Part shown: positions 45,440 to 57,745 of the stretch, in pieces
Position numbering within the stretch: position 1 is the stretch's first letter
How the letters are laid out: every line of letters starts with the position of its first letter
Source of the DNA: Heligmosomoides polygyrus polygyrus
Lineage: Eukaryota; Nematoda; Chromadorea; Rhabditida; Heligmosomidae
Direction of reading: 5' to 3'
Assembly (NCBI GenBank): GCA_947396885.1
Contig: OX377202.1
Location: 78,154,643 to 78,218,642 of the forward strand
DNA length: 64,000 nucleotides
Made by a program: the position numbers and the translations under genes
The notes under the pieces: model-generated
Database searches by the model: none
The model's input: the letters and a program-made list of their open reading frames with translations, nothing else
Told to the model about the DNA's origin: nothing

Positions 45440-46862
45440 AACTTCTTCTTCTTCTTCTTCAGCGTCTGTCCCGCTTCGTAGCGGGGTTCGCTATTCTGGT
45501 GTCATGACGCCACCTCTCCCGATCCAGCGCTAGATCAGGGTGGACACCAGCAACCTTCAAGTCCACATGTAACGTGTCAGACCAGCGCTGCTTCGGACGC
45601 CCTCTAGGCCGCTTTCCTACCACCTCGAACTTAAGGCCTATCTTGCGGAAGCTATCTTCCTTTCCACGCAGAACATGGCCGTACCATCGCAAGCGAGCTT
45701 CGCGCATCTTGTCCGCTATAGGCGCGACACCGAACTTCTGCCGAATGACATCGTTTCGGATGCGGTCCAGGCGCGTGACTCCAGCCGTCCACGCAGCATC
45801 TTCGTCTCCATGACGCTGAGGCGCGTTTCAACCTCCTTGGTCGCAGGCCAACACTCAGCACCGTACATCGCTACCGGCCGGACGACGGTTCTATATATTT
45901 TTGACTTCAAGCGCTCTGGCATCTTCCTATCGCAGAGCACGCCAGTCAACGAGCGCCACTTGGACCAAGCTGCACTCACGCGTGAGTTCACTTCAATCAT
46001 CAGATTGCCATCAGATGCTACTGCTGATCCCAGGTACTTAAAAACCGAAGTGCGTGGGAGCTCGATGGCGTTAACCTTGATGGAGCTGGACTCATTAACG
46101 TCCGTCGTTAGATACTCGGTCTTCTTCATGTTCAATCTGAGTCCAAAACACTCCAAGCGATCACACCAAGCTTGCACCTCTCGCTCAAGTTTCCTCGCTA
46201 GCGAGCATTACGTCATCAGCATAAAGCAGTGTCCAGGGGACTGGCTTCTGAAGATCTCGTGTTATGGCGTCCATCACGACAACAAAAAGGAGTGGGGAAA
46301 GCGCAGAACCCTGGTGCACCCCGATAGAGATGGGGAACTCCATCGAGGTTCCGGCTGCAGCTTGAACTCTACTCTTTGGAGAAGAGTAGAGGATTCGCAC
46401 CCACTCTATGAGCTCCTCAAGAACTCCATGTCGTCGCAGGGCATACCATATCACTTCACGCGGTACGCGGTCAAAGGCCTTCTCTATGAGGAAGGCGATA
46501 TGCACTGGCTTCTGTTTCTCGCGATGCTTCTCTAACAGGAGGCGGGCGGCGTGTATGGCATCAATGGTGCCACAGCCAGCTACGAAACCGCACTGATTGC
46601 TGGAAAGCTGGACGATGTCACGAATTCGACCATCGACAATTCGCTCAAAGATCTTCATGCTGTGCGAGAGCAAGCGAATCGGACGGTAATTGGAGCAGTC
46701 AGCAGGACTGCCCTTCTTCTTCCAAATCGGAATCGTCGTGCTTTGGCGCCAACACTCAGGCACCTTCTTCTCCGCCACAACCTGGTTAAAGAACTGCGCC
46801 AACCACTCAGCAGGGTACCACAGCTTTGACTTCCACAGATCAGCTGCCACGTCGGAAATAAA
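45440..46862 (-). pseudogene. RTE-clade retrotransposon, reverse transcriptase and C-terminal part, frameshifted
   Basis: On the minus strand the first frame holds NYRPIRLLSHSMKIFERIVD, then QCGFVAGCGTIDAIHAARLL, AFDRVPREVIWYALRRHGV, GVHQGSALSPLLFVVVMD and LLYADDVMLAS, with YADD at 46212-46223. A second frame gives LGLRLNMKKTEYLT and FKYLGSAVASDGNL. A third gives ARLRWYGHVLRG and GRPKQRW to the end. These are in the right order for an RTE element, split over three frames. The 3' end is a GAA-repeat tail at about 45441-45459. The 5' part, including the endonuclease, is missing. The element lies inside a Tc1-like transposon. Confidence 0.9.
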
Positions 46863-47877
46863 AACAAAACAAAAAAACATGAAGCATAAGCTCACTTTGA
46901 ACTGATGGCTATAGCTGCCATTGGGAAAGGTTAAGGTCCGCAGAATGGAGGGCCATTCGTCGTGTTCGATGAAGTCAGGCAGCTGCTCGTCGCACCAGTC
47001 CTGGACCACCTTCGCTTTATGTGCTGGAGCAAAATCTTGTTCGAAGCACCAGTAGGCTTAGACGAAGTGGGAATCGGCCCACGGCTTGCGAACTTTTTCC
47101 TTGTAAACCGCTGAGTTGATTTTCAGGCCAGCTTCTACGAAAACAAGTGGAGACTTTCCTGAAGATGTGACTTCTCCCAAACCATAATGGATGAGGCTAT
47201 TTCGCACTTTCCTGAAGTCGTCCTTCGGCGGAAGCATCAGCAAGCGAGTCCCCAATAACCCTCTCATTTTGGAAGTTGGAGGCTGGATTCAACGTGAGAA
47301 TCTTTTCATCGCTAAAGACGACGTCTCGAGCGCGTGCCACCGTGAATCGTTGCAGCAACCTTTTGCATCTTTCCAATCTCCTCTTCTTCATAGTGTCCGT
47401 CAGAAGTTGACATTTCTGCAGACGATAAGAAAACTTCTTAAGCTTTCCCCAGACTATCCTCCCTTTTCGCCTCTCGCTTATTCCAACGTCTTTTGCTACC
47501 TGGCGCATTGATCTCCTGGCGTTCTTTCAGATTATTTCTCTCACGACTTTCACATTTTTCCGATTCGTAGCTGTCGTGAGACGCCCTCTTCTTTTTCTAT
47601 TCTTTTCGGTCTTCAATTCCTTGTAGCGTTCTACTGTATTCTGAACCGTTCTTCGGGGCACGGAATGGATCTTCACAATAGCTCTCGTTTGCTTGCCGGT
47701 CTTATGAAGTTCGAGAGTAGCACTTCGTAGGTTGTAGCGCCTAGCCATTTTGTACACAAGTACGCATGTGTTCCACAAAATTCAGTCAACACACGCGAGT
47801 GGAGAGGGACAATTTCGGGGGAAAGGCAGGAGAAAAATTAAGGTGTTAGGATGCACGGGTAATTTTGCCGCACCCTG
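46863..47877 (-). pseudogene. Tc1/mariner-superfamily transposon interrupted by the RTE copy
   Basis: Minus-strand order: a terminal CAGGGTGCGGCAAAATTACC near 47876-47857, then MARRYNLRSATLELHKTGK and SVPRRTVQNTVERYKEL (DNA-binding region). VVFSDEKILTLNP follows, with the first Asp at about 47308-47310. Next are GEVTSSGKSPLVFVEAG, WCFEQDFAPAHKAKVV (second Asp) and EHDEWP followed by SADLNLSQW in a shifted frame (third Asp). The usual QDGAPAH is QDFAPAH here. Frameshifts make it inactive. The far end and second terminal repeat were not found beyond the RTE. Confidence 0.8.
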
Positions 47878-49033
47878 TAGATCGATCGTTTTAACAGCAG
47901 AGCCTTATCAAAGGGCTATCAATGGACTTTGACAAAAAGAGCCACATAAAAATGTGTCGCTCATGACTTACGATATACAATTTGGAATTTTCGGTTCTGC
48001 TTACACACACCTCTTCCTTTAGCCATTGAAAGAAGATTGATATTTTAGCTCCTTTCGACGAAGGGAGAATTTGTTGAGGAAAATCGGAATCTATTCTAAT
48101 TGATTGTGCCATCGTATTACTAACAATATTTCCAGCCAATTCAACACAAATATATGATATTGTTTCATATTTGATATCGGATGAAGTAGAGCACATATTC
48201 TGATGAACGAGCTATGGCTATGCTGAAGGGCAAGGACTGGGAAGGCAAACTTTAGCAGCGTCATCGAAAGCTTTGTGATGATGAGTAAAACGGACTAAAA
48301 AGTACTCGTTTTGTCCAGAACAAAGGCCACATGTTACGTTATGGAAACGACGTGAATTTTGGAAAAAAATGGAGGGACTACTGTGAGCGTTGAAGCGGAG
48401 TCGTAGCAACGGAATCGTGTTTTCAATTCTTCGTGTTTGCCAGCTATGGTCAATCTATCCGGTATGAAGCACGCAATCCATCATATTGTAAGCGACGTCG
48501 TCAAGGCATCGTGAACGTATTTCGGCTTTACGACAAGAGCCTGTCGATACACAGGGTAGTCGTCTACCTTCTCCGTTAACCATTTTAACACCACAACGTC
48601 AAATAAGACTCTTTTTCACAGCGATCTGGGCACTCTTCCATGCCAACTTGACGCCTCTAAACTCCAAGTGAACCTGTTCCAAATCAAAACATATTAGCGA
48701 CTGTACAAGGATATTAGAATAATTTTGCTTAAGGAAGTTTAGTACAATTTCTTTAAAATTAAAAAAAAACCAGCCCGAATATCCAATTTGACGTGAAAGT
48801 GGTACATAATGACAGACTTCTTGATCCAAAGCCGCTGAATTCCTCGTCGGCGTTAGACACAAATGGAACCGTGCCTTGCTCCGTGGCTTGGAGAGCACAC
48901 TGAGACAGAACTCAATGAGTGGGCCGAAATCCATTAACCGGTACCAACGAAAAGAGAAGGAGAAAAGCGAATTTAACCTGCTTCACGTGAGACATTCCGA
49001 AATGCTGGCGACTCCTTTCCCTGGTCTACTATT
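47878..49033. other. Unassigned stretch
   Basis: A minus-strand frame at 48599-48934 is AT-rich and shows nothing recognisable. AATTTGACGTGAAAGTGG near 48785 resembles AACTTGACGTGAAAATGG near 60370, a weak hint of a shared repeat. Confidence 0.3.
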
Positions 49034-49544
49034 AGGTTGATGCATAACTAATGGGACCCTTGAGATTTTTCATTCATGGCGTACTGGAGCAATGTCAAGA
49101 GCACACACTGTTTTGGGAGGTGCTGTGCCCCGGCATAATGCCACTGTAACAAAAGGGGTCGCTGTGGGTTTGCGATTTTCAAGGGTAGACGTTAGATTAT
49201 TCCACGAAAATCCTCTACTGCACATTGTTTTCACGATACTCGGCAAGTTTTAGGAGCTCGTTTGGATAACCACCCACAGCCTGCTGTATTCCACTGGAGC
49301 CGTGATGTTCACGGTTTATCACCTTTCCCATGAGTTTAAACCTTGCCTGCCCGAGACGCATTTTGAAGGGATGGAGATCGAAACTGAACTTCGCCATTTC
49401 GTTAAGAACTGGATGGCCTCGTTTTGTAGGCACAGAGTCGAATCTCTAATTACCTCCTTAAGATGATATTGTTGACTGTGCCGATGAAAAAATGGTTGAA
49501 AGGAGAGGGATAAGAAATGACGTTATTCAATAATTTTTTTAGGA
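49034..49544. other. Mariner-type terminus followed by an unrecognised frame
   Basis: TTAGGTTGATGCATAACTAA begins at 49034 and looks like a mariner-type end. A minus-strand frame at 49215-49433 is open for 72 codons but has no motif I know. The other end was not found. Confidence 0.35.
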
Positions 49545-49670
49545 TGCGCTATGCGTTCTACCTGTGCGGGTCGTATAGTTGATTTAGATGTGTATTTGGT
49601 TTATACAGCGACTTGCGGTGACCAGCCAACGAGCAATTCAGCGCTTTATCGTTCCCGCCACGTGCCCTGT
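49545..49670 (-). repeat. SINE fragment, minus strand
   Basis: GGATGCGCTATGCGTTCTAC, ACAGCGACTTGCGGTGACCA and the following TCAGCGCTTTATCG are reverse-complement SINE blocks; the tRNA-like head is absent. Confidence 0.6.
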
Positions 49671-50849
49671 TAGTTAATATGTATATTTTGAGATTTGTCA
49701 ATAAGTACAAAATAAAAATGAGAAAATAAAAATAACCAACCAGTTGTGACTCAACCTAGTTCCAATGGTCGATCATTTTGCATCGTCAGTAATACTAATA
49801 TTACGAAGCTCGCAAGGAGTATTAAGTGAAGGAAACAACAGGTTCAATGTCGCCATATCACAGCGTTGTTAGGCTGGACACAACTGCGGTTTCTCACGAT
49901 TTCACATCAAATCGACTTAAGGTCAGTGTAATAACTTTCATCCATCCGTCATCCATCCGAATTCGCACTGAACCTCTTTCGGAAGAATGTCCCAGAAGAG
50001 TAGAGTTGCACACATATTTGTGTTGGAGCAATTGTATGCTGTAGCGCTTCAAGAATGTTTAGATGCACAACAGGTATTCGGCGATCTCTTCAATGTTTTT
50101 GGTGAAGGAAAAGTGAACATTGTTGGCGGTGCTGACCCGCAGAAGGAGGGTCATTAAATTTCGTTGACGAGGTGAATTAGGCAGTCGTGGAAGAGAATGA
50201 AGGGTTGACAGCAAGAATGCCAGCCGAAGATTTCAGAGTTGACTAATCGAAAAAACGTTCTTTGTCTCAGACGCTACGAAAAGTATATAATTTCGCTGAA
50301 TGCGCCTAATCAAGCTCTTCGACAATTGGAGACCCGAGCTGTCGCTGGTCGAAGCAGCCTGTAACGAAACACAGATCCTTGACAGTCACCTCATTGCTGG
50401 TAGGTCGTGACACTTCGTCTAAAGCAGCGGAAGAACAAGGAACATGTTACGCTTCTTACAAAAAGTGCTGATGCATGTATCTCCACCATAAGGAGGAAAT
50501 GCTGTGTTTGTAGGAGACAGAAGACGAAAGGGAAAGAAATATGCTCCAACATAGCAGCCAAATGAACTGGAGGTTAGGTAAAGGAAGTAGTTTTCAGTGA
50601 CTAGTGCCCGCTGTGTGATCTTATGCAAATGCAAGGCATGACATTAATTCACGAGATGGCCACAAATAGATCCGCCTACGAAGCATTGGTTGGCTGATTG
50701 GCCCTAGGTAATCTAGGAACTATTATGTTTTCCATATCGCTATCTGCTAGGTTGGAGCATAATTTTTCCTTTTCGTCTTCTGTCTCCCCCAAGATGTTTT
50801 GTTTCCCAAGCATACACATCTATGGTATCATTATGCTTTCACGATTCCC
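49671..50849. other. Unassigned stretch
   Basis: No recognisable coding, RNA or terminal-repeat feature. Confidence 0.3.
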
Positions 50850-51713
50850 TCAAAGCCATGGTGGAAGCGTATCCGCTCCAACTGTGAGAGAGGCAGCGCA
50901 GCATTTCGGCGTTGATGGCAGCATTATCGGTCGTCATTTAAATGCGATTGGAAACATAAAGAAATTAAATGAGCGGATCCCGCACAAACTCACTTCCGGC
51001 GATACTGAAGCGCCACGACACCTGCGTTTCGTTAAGGTTGCGCAATCTAAGCGGCCTTTTTTGGACAGATTCGTGACATGCACGAAAAATGGATCCCTTG
51101 TGACAATCGTCGTCGCTCTGCACGATGGCTGGACAATAATGAGTGTCTCAAGGAGATGTCGAAACCAAGCCTGCATCCAAAGAGGACCATGGCGACCGTT
51201 TGGTGGACAATGGCTGGTGTAGTCCATTACAAGTTCTCGAAGACTGGAGATACTATCACAGCCAAAAATGTACTGTGCCAAGACTGAAGTTATACAGCAG
51301 AAGTTGATTGAAATACAGCAGACTTTGGTTAATTGAAAAAGCCTGATCCTGCTGTATGGCAATGCGCGTCCGCACGTCTGAAAAATTGTTGTCCGGAGAC
51401 TGAATGAATTGAGATATGAAACCCTGCCACATCCTGCATATTCACCAGATTTATCCCCTACCTATTACCATTATTTCAAGCATTTACTCATGGGAAGGAT
51501 GAAGAATTCAGCAGCCAAGATGATGCCGAAAATGACATTTTATGTTTTATTAATTCTCGTAGTTCTAATTTCTACAAAGATGGAGTGTCTAAGCTTTAGG
51601 AAAAGTGTATTAATCGTACTGGTGCTCATTTCAAATAACAAAATCGCTTTCTAGCAAAGTTATGATCTGCTAACGTTTGGAGTCAGAATCGTCCATTTCA
51701 TACAAGGACCTAA
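50850..51713 (+). pseudogene. Mariner remnant (same family as 7885-8934)
   Basis: Frames give VREAAQHFGVDGSIIGRHLN (helix-turn-helix region), then FLDRFVT before the first Asp region, which is damaged, MHEKWIPCDNRR, TMAGVVHYKFSKTG, and YSPDLSPTYYHYFKH with the third Asp. It ends in ATACAAGGACCTAA at 51713, followed by TA. Blocks and wording match the plus-strand mariner at 7885-8934. The 5' end is missing; stops and frameshifts are frequent. Confidence 0.8.
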
Positions 51714-52379
51714 TATTATCGCATTTTCGCAACCAACGAATTTTCCGGGTATCCAAGTAGTCACACACCTTTTGCGATTCCTCATTTTAATTAGCGCATT
51801 CGAGAAGCCCTAGGCGCGGTGAAGGAGCGGCAGATTGAAGCGCAAATGCCATGCAACGGCTGGATTCTGCTAGTTCCTCCTTGCAGGAGACTGGCTGCTA
51901 AGATCTCCGTACTTCAGCCATTGCAACCCTATTTTGAGGGAGAGACTGTATCTGGAATTGTGACCACCCCTGTTATTTGGCTGCAGGGAAATTTTTCGCT
52001 GTTTCAAATTCTAACGTTAAATGACTATAACACTTTCCATTACCAACTATTTCAGTCAGTCTTTTTATTGGGACATATACTATGACTATGACAAAATACT
52101 ATGACACTATGTGATATTATGCACATACAACTGCGATCGACCGACAAGGATACATGGCGGTCGAGCTTCCAAGACAACAACCTTGTGAAAAGAGTTTAAA
52201 ACAATGACGAGCCTACGCGTAACTAATCCAAATAATATAAAAAACGACGGAGAAGGAACAATAATAGGAAAACCAAAGGAAAGAAAAGGAATAGCGCTGT
52301 CAAGTGACCCTGCCTCAGAGCAGAATGCGGGAATCTAACGATAAGAATACTTCAGAAGCTTTTTATGATTGTTTTGAAA
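51714..52379. other. Unassigned stretch
   Basis: An 88-codon plus frame at 51819-52085 has no recognisable motif. Confidence 0.3.
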
Positions 52380-53815
52380 GCCGAAGGTTTAGAAGGTATC
52401 TGAATACGCTTGCACAACTTGACGTATTCGCTCCCCGCCCTGCAGGTTTAGTTCGAACTGAAGTCTAATGATATAATCCAAAACTGAGAGTTTCTTGAAC
52501 GCAGGAACATTTTCCTGGTATAACTGTTTTGCACCCTTTAAAGAAGTTTCTTGGATTTGATTTTGGTTGGACCAAGTATAGGAGTGCCATTTTCCTACAT
52601 GGAGCGCACATAAACTTTGTGAGGAGAATTTGAAGATCACAATTGGAGGGACATCTGAATATATTGCACACTCTACGCATGGCTTTTGCTGTACCTCTTT
52701 GCAATGCTTTTCAAAATCAAGGTTCTCGGTTACAAGAAAACCCAAGTCCCACACCTCATTGACATGCGAAATTTGGTGGTCGCCGATTAAATAATCAGTG
52801 CTCATGTTGTTTTTACCAATGTGCAAAATCCTAATTTCTTCTTTGGAAGCTCCCATATCTGAGACCAAATGACGACATCGGAAATCGCTAGCTGGAGTTT
52901 CATGGCATATAGAGAAGAGCTGATCATGCTATAAAGTTTGAGATCGTCGGCGCAAACTCTACGGGGAATGCCGTATTCGGCAATCATTGCAGGGATACCT
53001 CTAGTATAGATGTTAAAGAGTATTGGAGATAACACCGACGCCTGTGGGACTCCACTCGTTGCACGTCTAGGAAGAGGAAGCTCCCCCATGAGATTGACCC
53101 TGAAAGTTCTATCAGCTAAAAAGCTAAAAAGCCTTTAATCCAAAGAACAATTTTTGGGTGCAGAACGATCAAGGCCAGCTATTCAAATAGTTTTTCGTGC
53201 GGTAAATTATCAAATGCCCTCTGAAAATCAAAGTGCATCACATTCACCTGTCCAGTGCATCGGTCCAGTCACGCCGAGTGCCGCCAGCACTCGAGTATCA
53301 GTGGATCTCCTCCCCCTCCCCAGGGAAACCTTGTTCCGCGGGGATGACAGAGAATTGATGCAACGATGACCTTCTTGAGCATTTTTCGAATAGCCTAGAA
53401 AAAATGGATATGATGCTCACAGAACGGTCTCCAACTCTCCTGCGATTTCTTGTGCTACAGCCTTGATGAAACTCAATCCAATTTCATATGAAGTCAGTGC
53501 ATAATACTTAGGCAACTTGTTTAAAAATTCCAAAATCTCATCTCTATGGAACCAAAAAGAATCAGACATCTGAGGAAAAGTAGAAACAACTGAAGCAGAT
53601 GTCTGCTCAGAATCGAATGTTTGGATGTAGTTCAGTACACACTTCCAAGTGTTTTTGCTATGACCTCGCTTTGTCCTTAGTAGTAAAGTGCGAAACACCG
53701 TGGTCGTCCAGCAGAGCAGGAAAAGAACAGTTGGGCTTGACTTTCAGTCTCATCAAACTGAAGGAGCCATAAGGGTCGCCTGATGTTACAGTCTTCTTCT
53801 TGAAAGATGAAGATT
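52380..53815 (-). pseudogene. CR1/jockey-like LINE, reverse transcriptase in broken frames
   Basis: Minus-strand landmarks in order: EILEFLNKLPKYYALTSYEI and AQEIAGELETV (N-terminal palm, about 53417-53560), MHFDFQRAFDNLPHEKL near 53200, GVPQASVLSPILFNIYTRGI near 53040-52980, and CADDLKLYSM (catalytic box with Tyr to Cys). VWDLGFLVTENLDFEKHCKE follows near 52760-52700. Frameshifts separate the blocks. No clear 3' tail was identified. The Cys in place of the YADD Tyr is unusual and, with the frameshifts, points to decay. Confidence 0.8.
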
Positions 53816-53834
53816 AAAAGAAAAGAAAACAAGA

Positions 53835-53907
53835 AAAGTTTGTCAAACAGATTTTCTAGAAAGCTGAAAAATTTTCAGTTTTATAGAAAATCTGTTTGAC
53901 AAACTTT
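53835..53907. repeat. Near-perfect hairpin next to the LINE 5' end
   Basis: AAAGTTTGTCAAACAGATTT with TCTA (53835-53858) pairs exactly with 53884-53907. Inside it CTGAAAA and TTTTCAG extend the pairing. It may be a stem-loop or a tiny MITE. Confidence 0.9.
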
Positions 53908-54264
53908 GAAGTATTACCTGTTCTTCTCGCAGGGAGAGCGTGTCGCTTGTTTCGAAGCCCTCTCATGACGATTGACTAGTGATACCAAATATTTTGGCCA
54001 TTTCCATTTATATATCAGCTTCTTACTTCATGGCACAAGGAGTGAGATACAGTGTTAAGAACCGTTATCAATAGCTCGCACATGGCGTTAACGGATCTTA
54101 ACTTAGAAAGTTAACCCAACCAGTCGTCGTTCCTGAAATAGCTCATATTGAAGTATTATCTGCTTTACTAAAGTTTTTAACCATACGGTATTGTGGATAA
54201 ATGTAGCTTCCTTTTACATCGAATACAATAACTGAATGAGCACTGTTGCGAATGGGCGCTTTTA

Positions 54265-55308
54265 TTAGGTTGTCCCATAAGTCCCCGCCGTTTTTTCAAC
54301 GATTCACTGCAGATTTTGCCGGTGGTCTCTTGCATTGCGCTGCATAGCTTTCGAAAGAGAATGAATTGCTCTATCCGAGCATGTATTGCATTTTTTTCAT
54401 CATGAGTTTTGTCAATTTTTATGTCGTTGAAGGGGAAAGTGAAGAAGTGAAAAGTAGCCATTTGCGCACTTGTTCTCTCCGCTTACGATTGTAATTTTTT
54501 TCACAGTTTTTTATAGAGTTTGGAAGACAATGTTCTGTGCTACAAGAATATGTGTTGGACCTATTTTCTCATTTGTCCTTTATTGATTTTTAGGCCATCA
54601 AATTGGGACGTCCGAAGGAGGATGGTTGTTTTTGCCGACAGCTCTTGCTCTGTGGATGGACTTTTTGGGTGGTGTTATATGTCACTCGCAAGAAAATGTC
54701 TTGCTCTATAAGAATATGTGTCGCGTTTATTGATTTCTATTGAATATCAACAAAATGCCAAAAAGAGAAAAATCGTCTTCACCAAAAACTCCTTCTCCTT
54801 CTTCAGTTGTTGATATTCGACAGAAATCAGCGGTAGCCAATAAACAGGACACAAATTCTTATTGAGCAAAGCATCCTTTTCCAAACGACTTATAACACCA
54901 TGCAAAAAAGTTCAACCACAGAACCGGAGTCTTGGTAAAAATTCGGGCGGAAAAGTCGGAATTCCCAATTTGGTGACCTAAAAATCAATAAAGGACAAAT
55001 GAGCAAGTAGCACTAAAACATATTCTTGTAGTACAGAACATTGTCTTCCAAGTGCTGTAAAAAACTGCGCAAAAAATTACAAACCTAAGCGGAGAGAACA
55101 AGTGCGCAAATGGCTACTTTTTCACTTTTTCACTTTCCACTTCAACGACCTAAAAATTGATAAGACTCATGATGAAAGAAATGCAATATACGCTCTGATA
55201 AAGCAAATCATTCTCTTTCGAAAGCTTATAGCGCTATGCAAGAGACCGCCGGCGAAATCTGCAGTGAATCGTTGGAAACAAAAGGCGGGGACTTATGGGA
55301 CAACCTAA
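54265..55308. mobile_element. 1,044 bp palindromic element with mariner-type ends
   Basis: The ends TTAGGTTGTCCCATAAGTCC and, reverse complemented, the same 20 bases lie between TA dinucleotides (54263-54264 and 55309-55310). The two halves align as inverted repeats almost to the centre (about 54775): CACTTGTTCTCTCCGCTTA, AAGACAATGTTCTGTGCTAC, CATTTGTCCTTTATTGATTT and GAATATCAACAA recur on both arms. Arms are about 510 bp with scattered mismatches. Nothing codes for a transposase that I recognise. It is probably a mariner-mobilised foldback MITE. Confidence 0.9.
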
Positions 55309-55310
55309 TA

Positions 55311-57195
55311 TTACGACTTGCATCACGAAAGAATGATCGTTCGTGTGCACTAAGTCCAATATATTATCTCAGTCGTGGTAAAACCTACAAAAACTAGAAT
55401 GCCGCTGCCAATAAAACCCTCTAGTTGCAGTCATCAAGTTGGAAAAGAATAGACAGTCAAAGCTTACGAACTATGAACGAAAGGCAAGGCTTTCTGCGTC
55501 ATTGATGTACACGGTGAGAATTACTTTCAGAACGAATCGAAGCAATATGGGAAAAGAACGCTGAAAGGCTACATATGTAAAAATCACTCAAAATAAGAAA
55601 TAGCTTTCTACTCTAAACTTTGCACTTTTTGTATTTTTTTTTTAAATTTGCAGAGCACTACCTTATTCAGAGTTACCGCTTGGAATGGTGGTAACTGTGG
55701 CAACTTTAACTCATCAGAGCAGGGTGCATTTTTAAGATAAGCATGCTATGGATAAGAAATATGATTCTTGATTCAAACACTCATGAAACCTTTGTGTCTT
55801 TCTACAATTCGATAGCACATCTTTTCAAGAAAAGTTTTCTCGTTTTTTTAAAGAAAAAGGATTCAGCTTGGTCATCTTACTGTTCGACATCAGGAATCAC
55901 CACCGCCTTGAAAGCATCACAATCACAAAAAGGGAGACGTATAGATAATCTCTTTCTTTAGCATTTCGTTTATGTTTAATAGGAGAATGAAGGCAGTACA
56001 AAACAAATAGTGATTAGTCACTATTTCTGTTTCGTTTTCCGGCCCAAACGGAGTGGAACACGGAACGGAACGGAAGGACTAAAAATGGCTGAAAACCGGA
56101 ATTCAAAACGCGGAAACAGAAATTCCGCACATCCCTGGTAATTGCCCTTTGATGACGTAAGTACCTTTTGAGTTTAATGACGGTACCTCCCATAGGTATC
56201 TAATTATTCGAAAAGATGCTAAAAATTCTCAACCTCGAATAATAAAGACATTTATCTTTATCGAATCAAGAATTGAGAGATGTGATGTTTCAGCACAAGT
56301 GGAAGATAAAGATCAAAGGATTTCATCCACCCCTATGCTAGAACTGACTAAACAAAAGAAGAGCTAGACTACGACCGATCATTGCGCAGAAAGGCAGTAA
56401 TAATGAATAGCAAGGAGAGTAAACTCTTACACGTTGTTAGAGGATTAGCAATCCATAAGTTGGCGACTACTCGTGACCTTCTTCAACGACATAGTGATTC
56501 ATCGACTACTGTTGCCAGCAGTACTTCTCCACCTACGCTTCCTTCACGCTAGGACAGACTGAACGAACTACACGCTTCACACTCGCATACTCGCATTTAC
56601 AAAAATCAAAAAGCCAAAACACCACTCGCTATCAAACCACGAATTCTTCATATTGAAACAAAATTCCTGACAGAAACTTCCTTCTACATCGCATGCCCAA
56701 TGGCCTATTCACAACAGAGAACTGATGTAAGCCGCATACAGTCCATGATGCAATTCTTAGCTACAACTCCGAATACTCTGCCTATCTATGTGATTGCCAA
56801 GGAGAAAGAATTGGGGAGGGGTCTTGGCACTTATTCACCAGCGAATTCCTCATAGGATAATACTTGAAAAAGACTTCAACACTGAAATACAATCATCAGT
56901 CTATCACACTGACAAGGGAGGTCCATGTCGTCTCGTGGCAGTTTTCAAAGTGACCTACTGAGGGTTGTAGGGAATTGTCCGTGAAGCACCATAGTAGTTT
57001 TCAAACTTCCTGTGGACATCTGGGAAGGTCAAAAATTGCAAAAAACCGTATCACATCAGTGCTGGCCGATAAAGCAAAGCTGAGGTCTGGAACTGCCATG
57101 TCGTGGTTAGCACCTAACCTGCAAAAGGTTTGGGGCTGCCACAGTAGCGAAATTACTGCGAACTCACAATTTGCCTGCTAGCGATACAGTAACTG
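55311..57195. other. Unassigned stretch
   Basis: A purine-rich CGGAA patch lies near 56040-56130. A plus-strand frame at about 56400-56870 is open over much of its length, but I recognise no domain in it. The rest shows no signal. Confidence 0.3.
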
Positions 57196-57239
57196 AGATG
57201 GAACATTGAGGTGTGCCGCTCACGAGCAACAGCGGCGAC

Positions 57240-57312
57240 GAATGGATGGCCGAGGGGGTGTGGAAGCGGGCTTGCAGGAAGTGGGTCGTGGGTTCGGATC
57301 CGGTGGGTGATT
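57240..57312 (+). tRNA. tRNA-like sequence (SINE head or pseudogene)
   Basis: GATGGCCGAGGGGGTGTGG fits box A of Ser/Leu-type tRNAs and GTGGGTTCGGATCCGGTGG fits a T arm with box B. No full cloverleaf is apparent. Confidence 0.3.
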
Positions 57313-57356
57313 TTCTGCATTATTAGGCTTGGTCACTCCTTTCTTGCCCATGTCAA

Positions 57357-57745
57357 GTGAATCTTGAACACAGTAGTGTTCCATGCTGACGATATGACCC
57401 TATTTTAACCCGTATGATACGATTTAACAGCGATGCTGCCTATCTTCCCCACCACTCTCTGCTAATCGAAGGTGTAGAGACTTGTACTCCCACTACTCTG
57501 GAGATCAAAAGCAATTTTCGCCCATACTTCGTCTTATAGGCTAATTGAGGCTGATCACAAATCTGATAAGCGTTTTCACGTGGTCGCGTAGTCCCGCATT
57601 TTCATGAGTGATCAAGGTTATCAATGTCAGTGCAATGTCAGTGTAGAATCCCTTTATTCAGCTATGTGATCAGGCTTGCCTTCCAATCTTCTACTTTGAG
57701 ATGGAAAGTAGTGCACGAAAAATAGATAATTTAGAAAAAGGAATG
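57357..57745 (+). repeat. Direct repeat, first copy
   Basis: GTGAATCTTGAACACAGTAG, CCTATTTTAACCCGTATGAT, TCATGAGTGATCAAGGTTAT and GATGGAAAGTAGTGCACGAA recur in the same order at 58403-58613. Confidence 0.75.

Noticed and set aside
45675..46535. 286-codon plus-strand frame
   Set aside because: Antisense of the RTE reverse transcriptase, whose minus-strand motifs are unmistakable.
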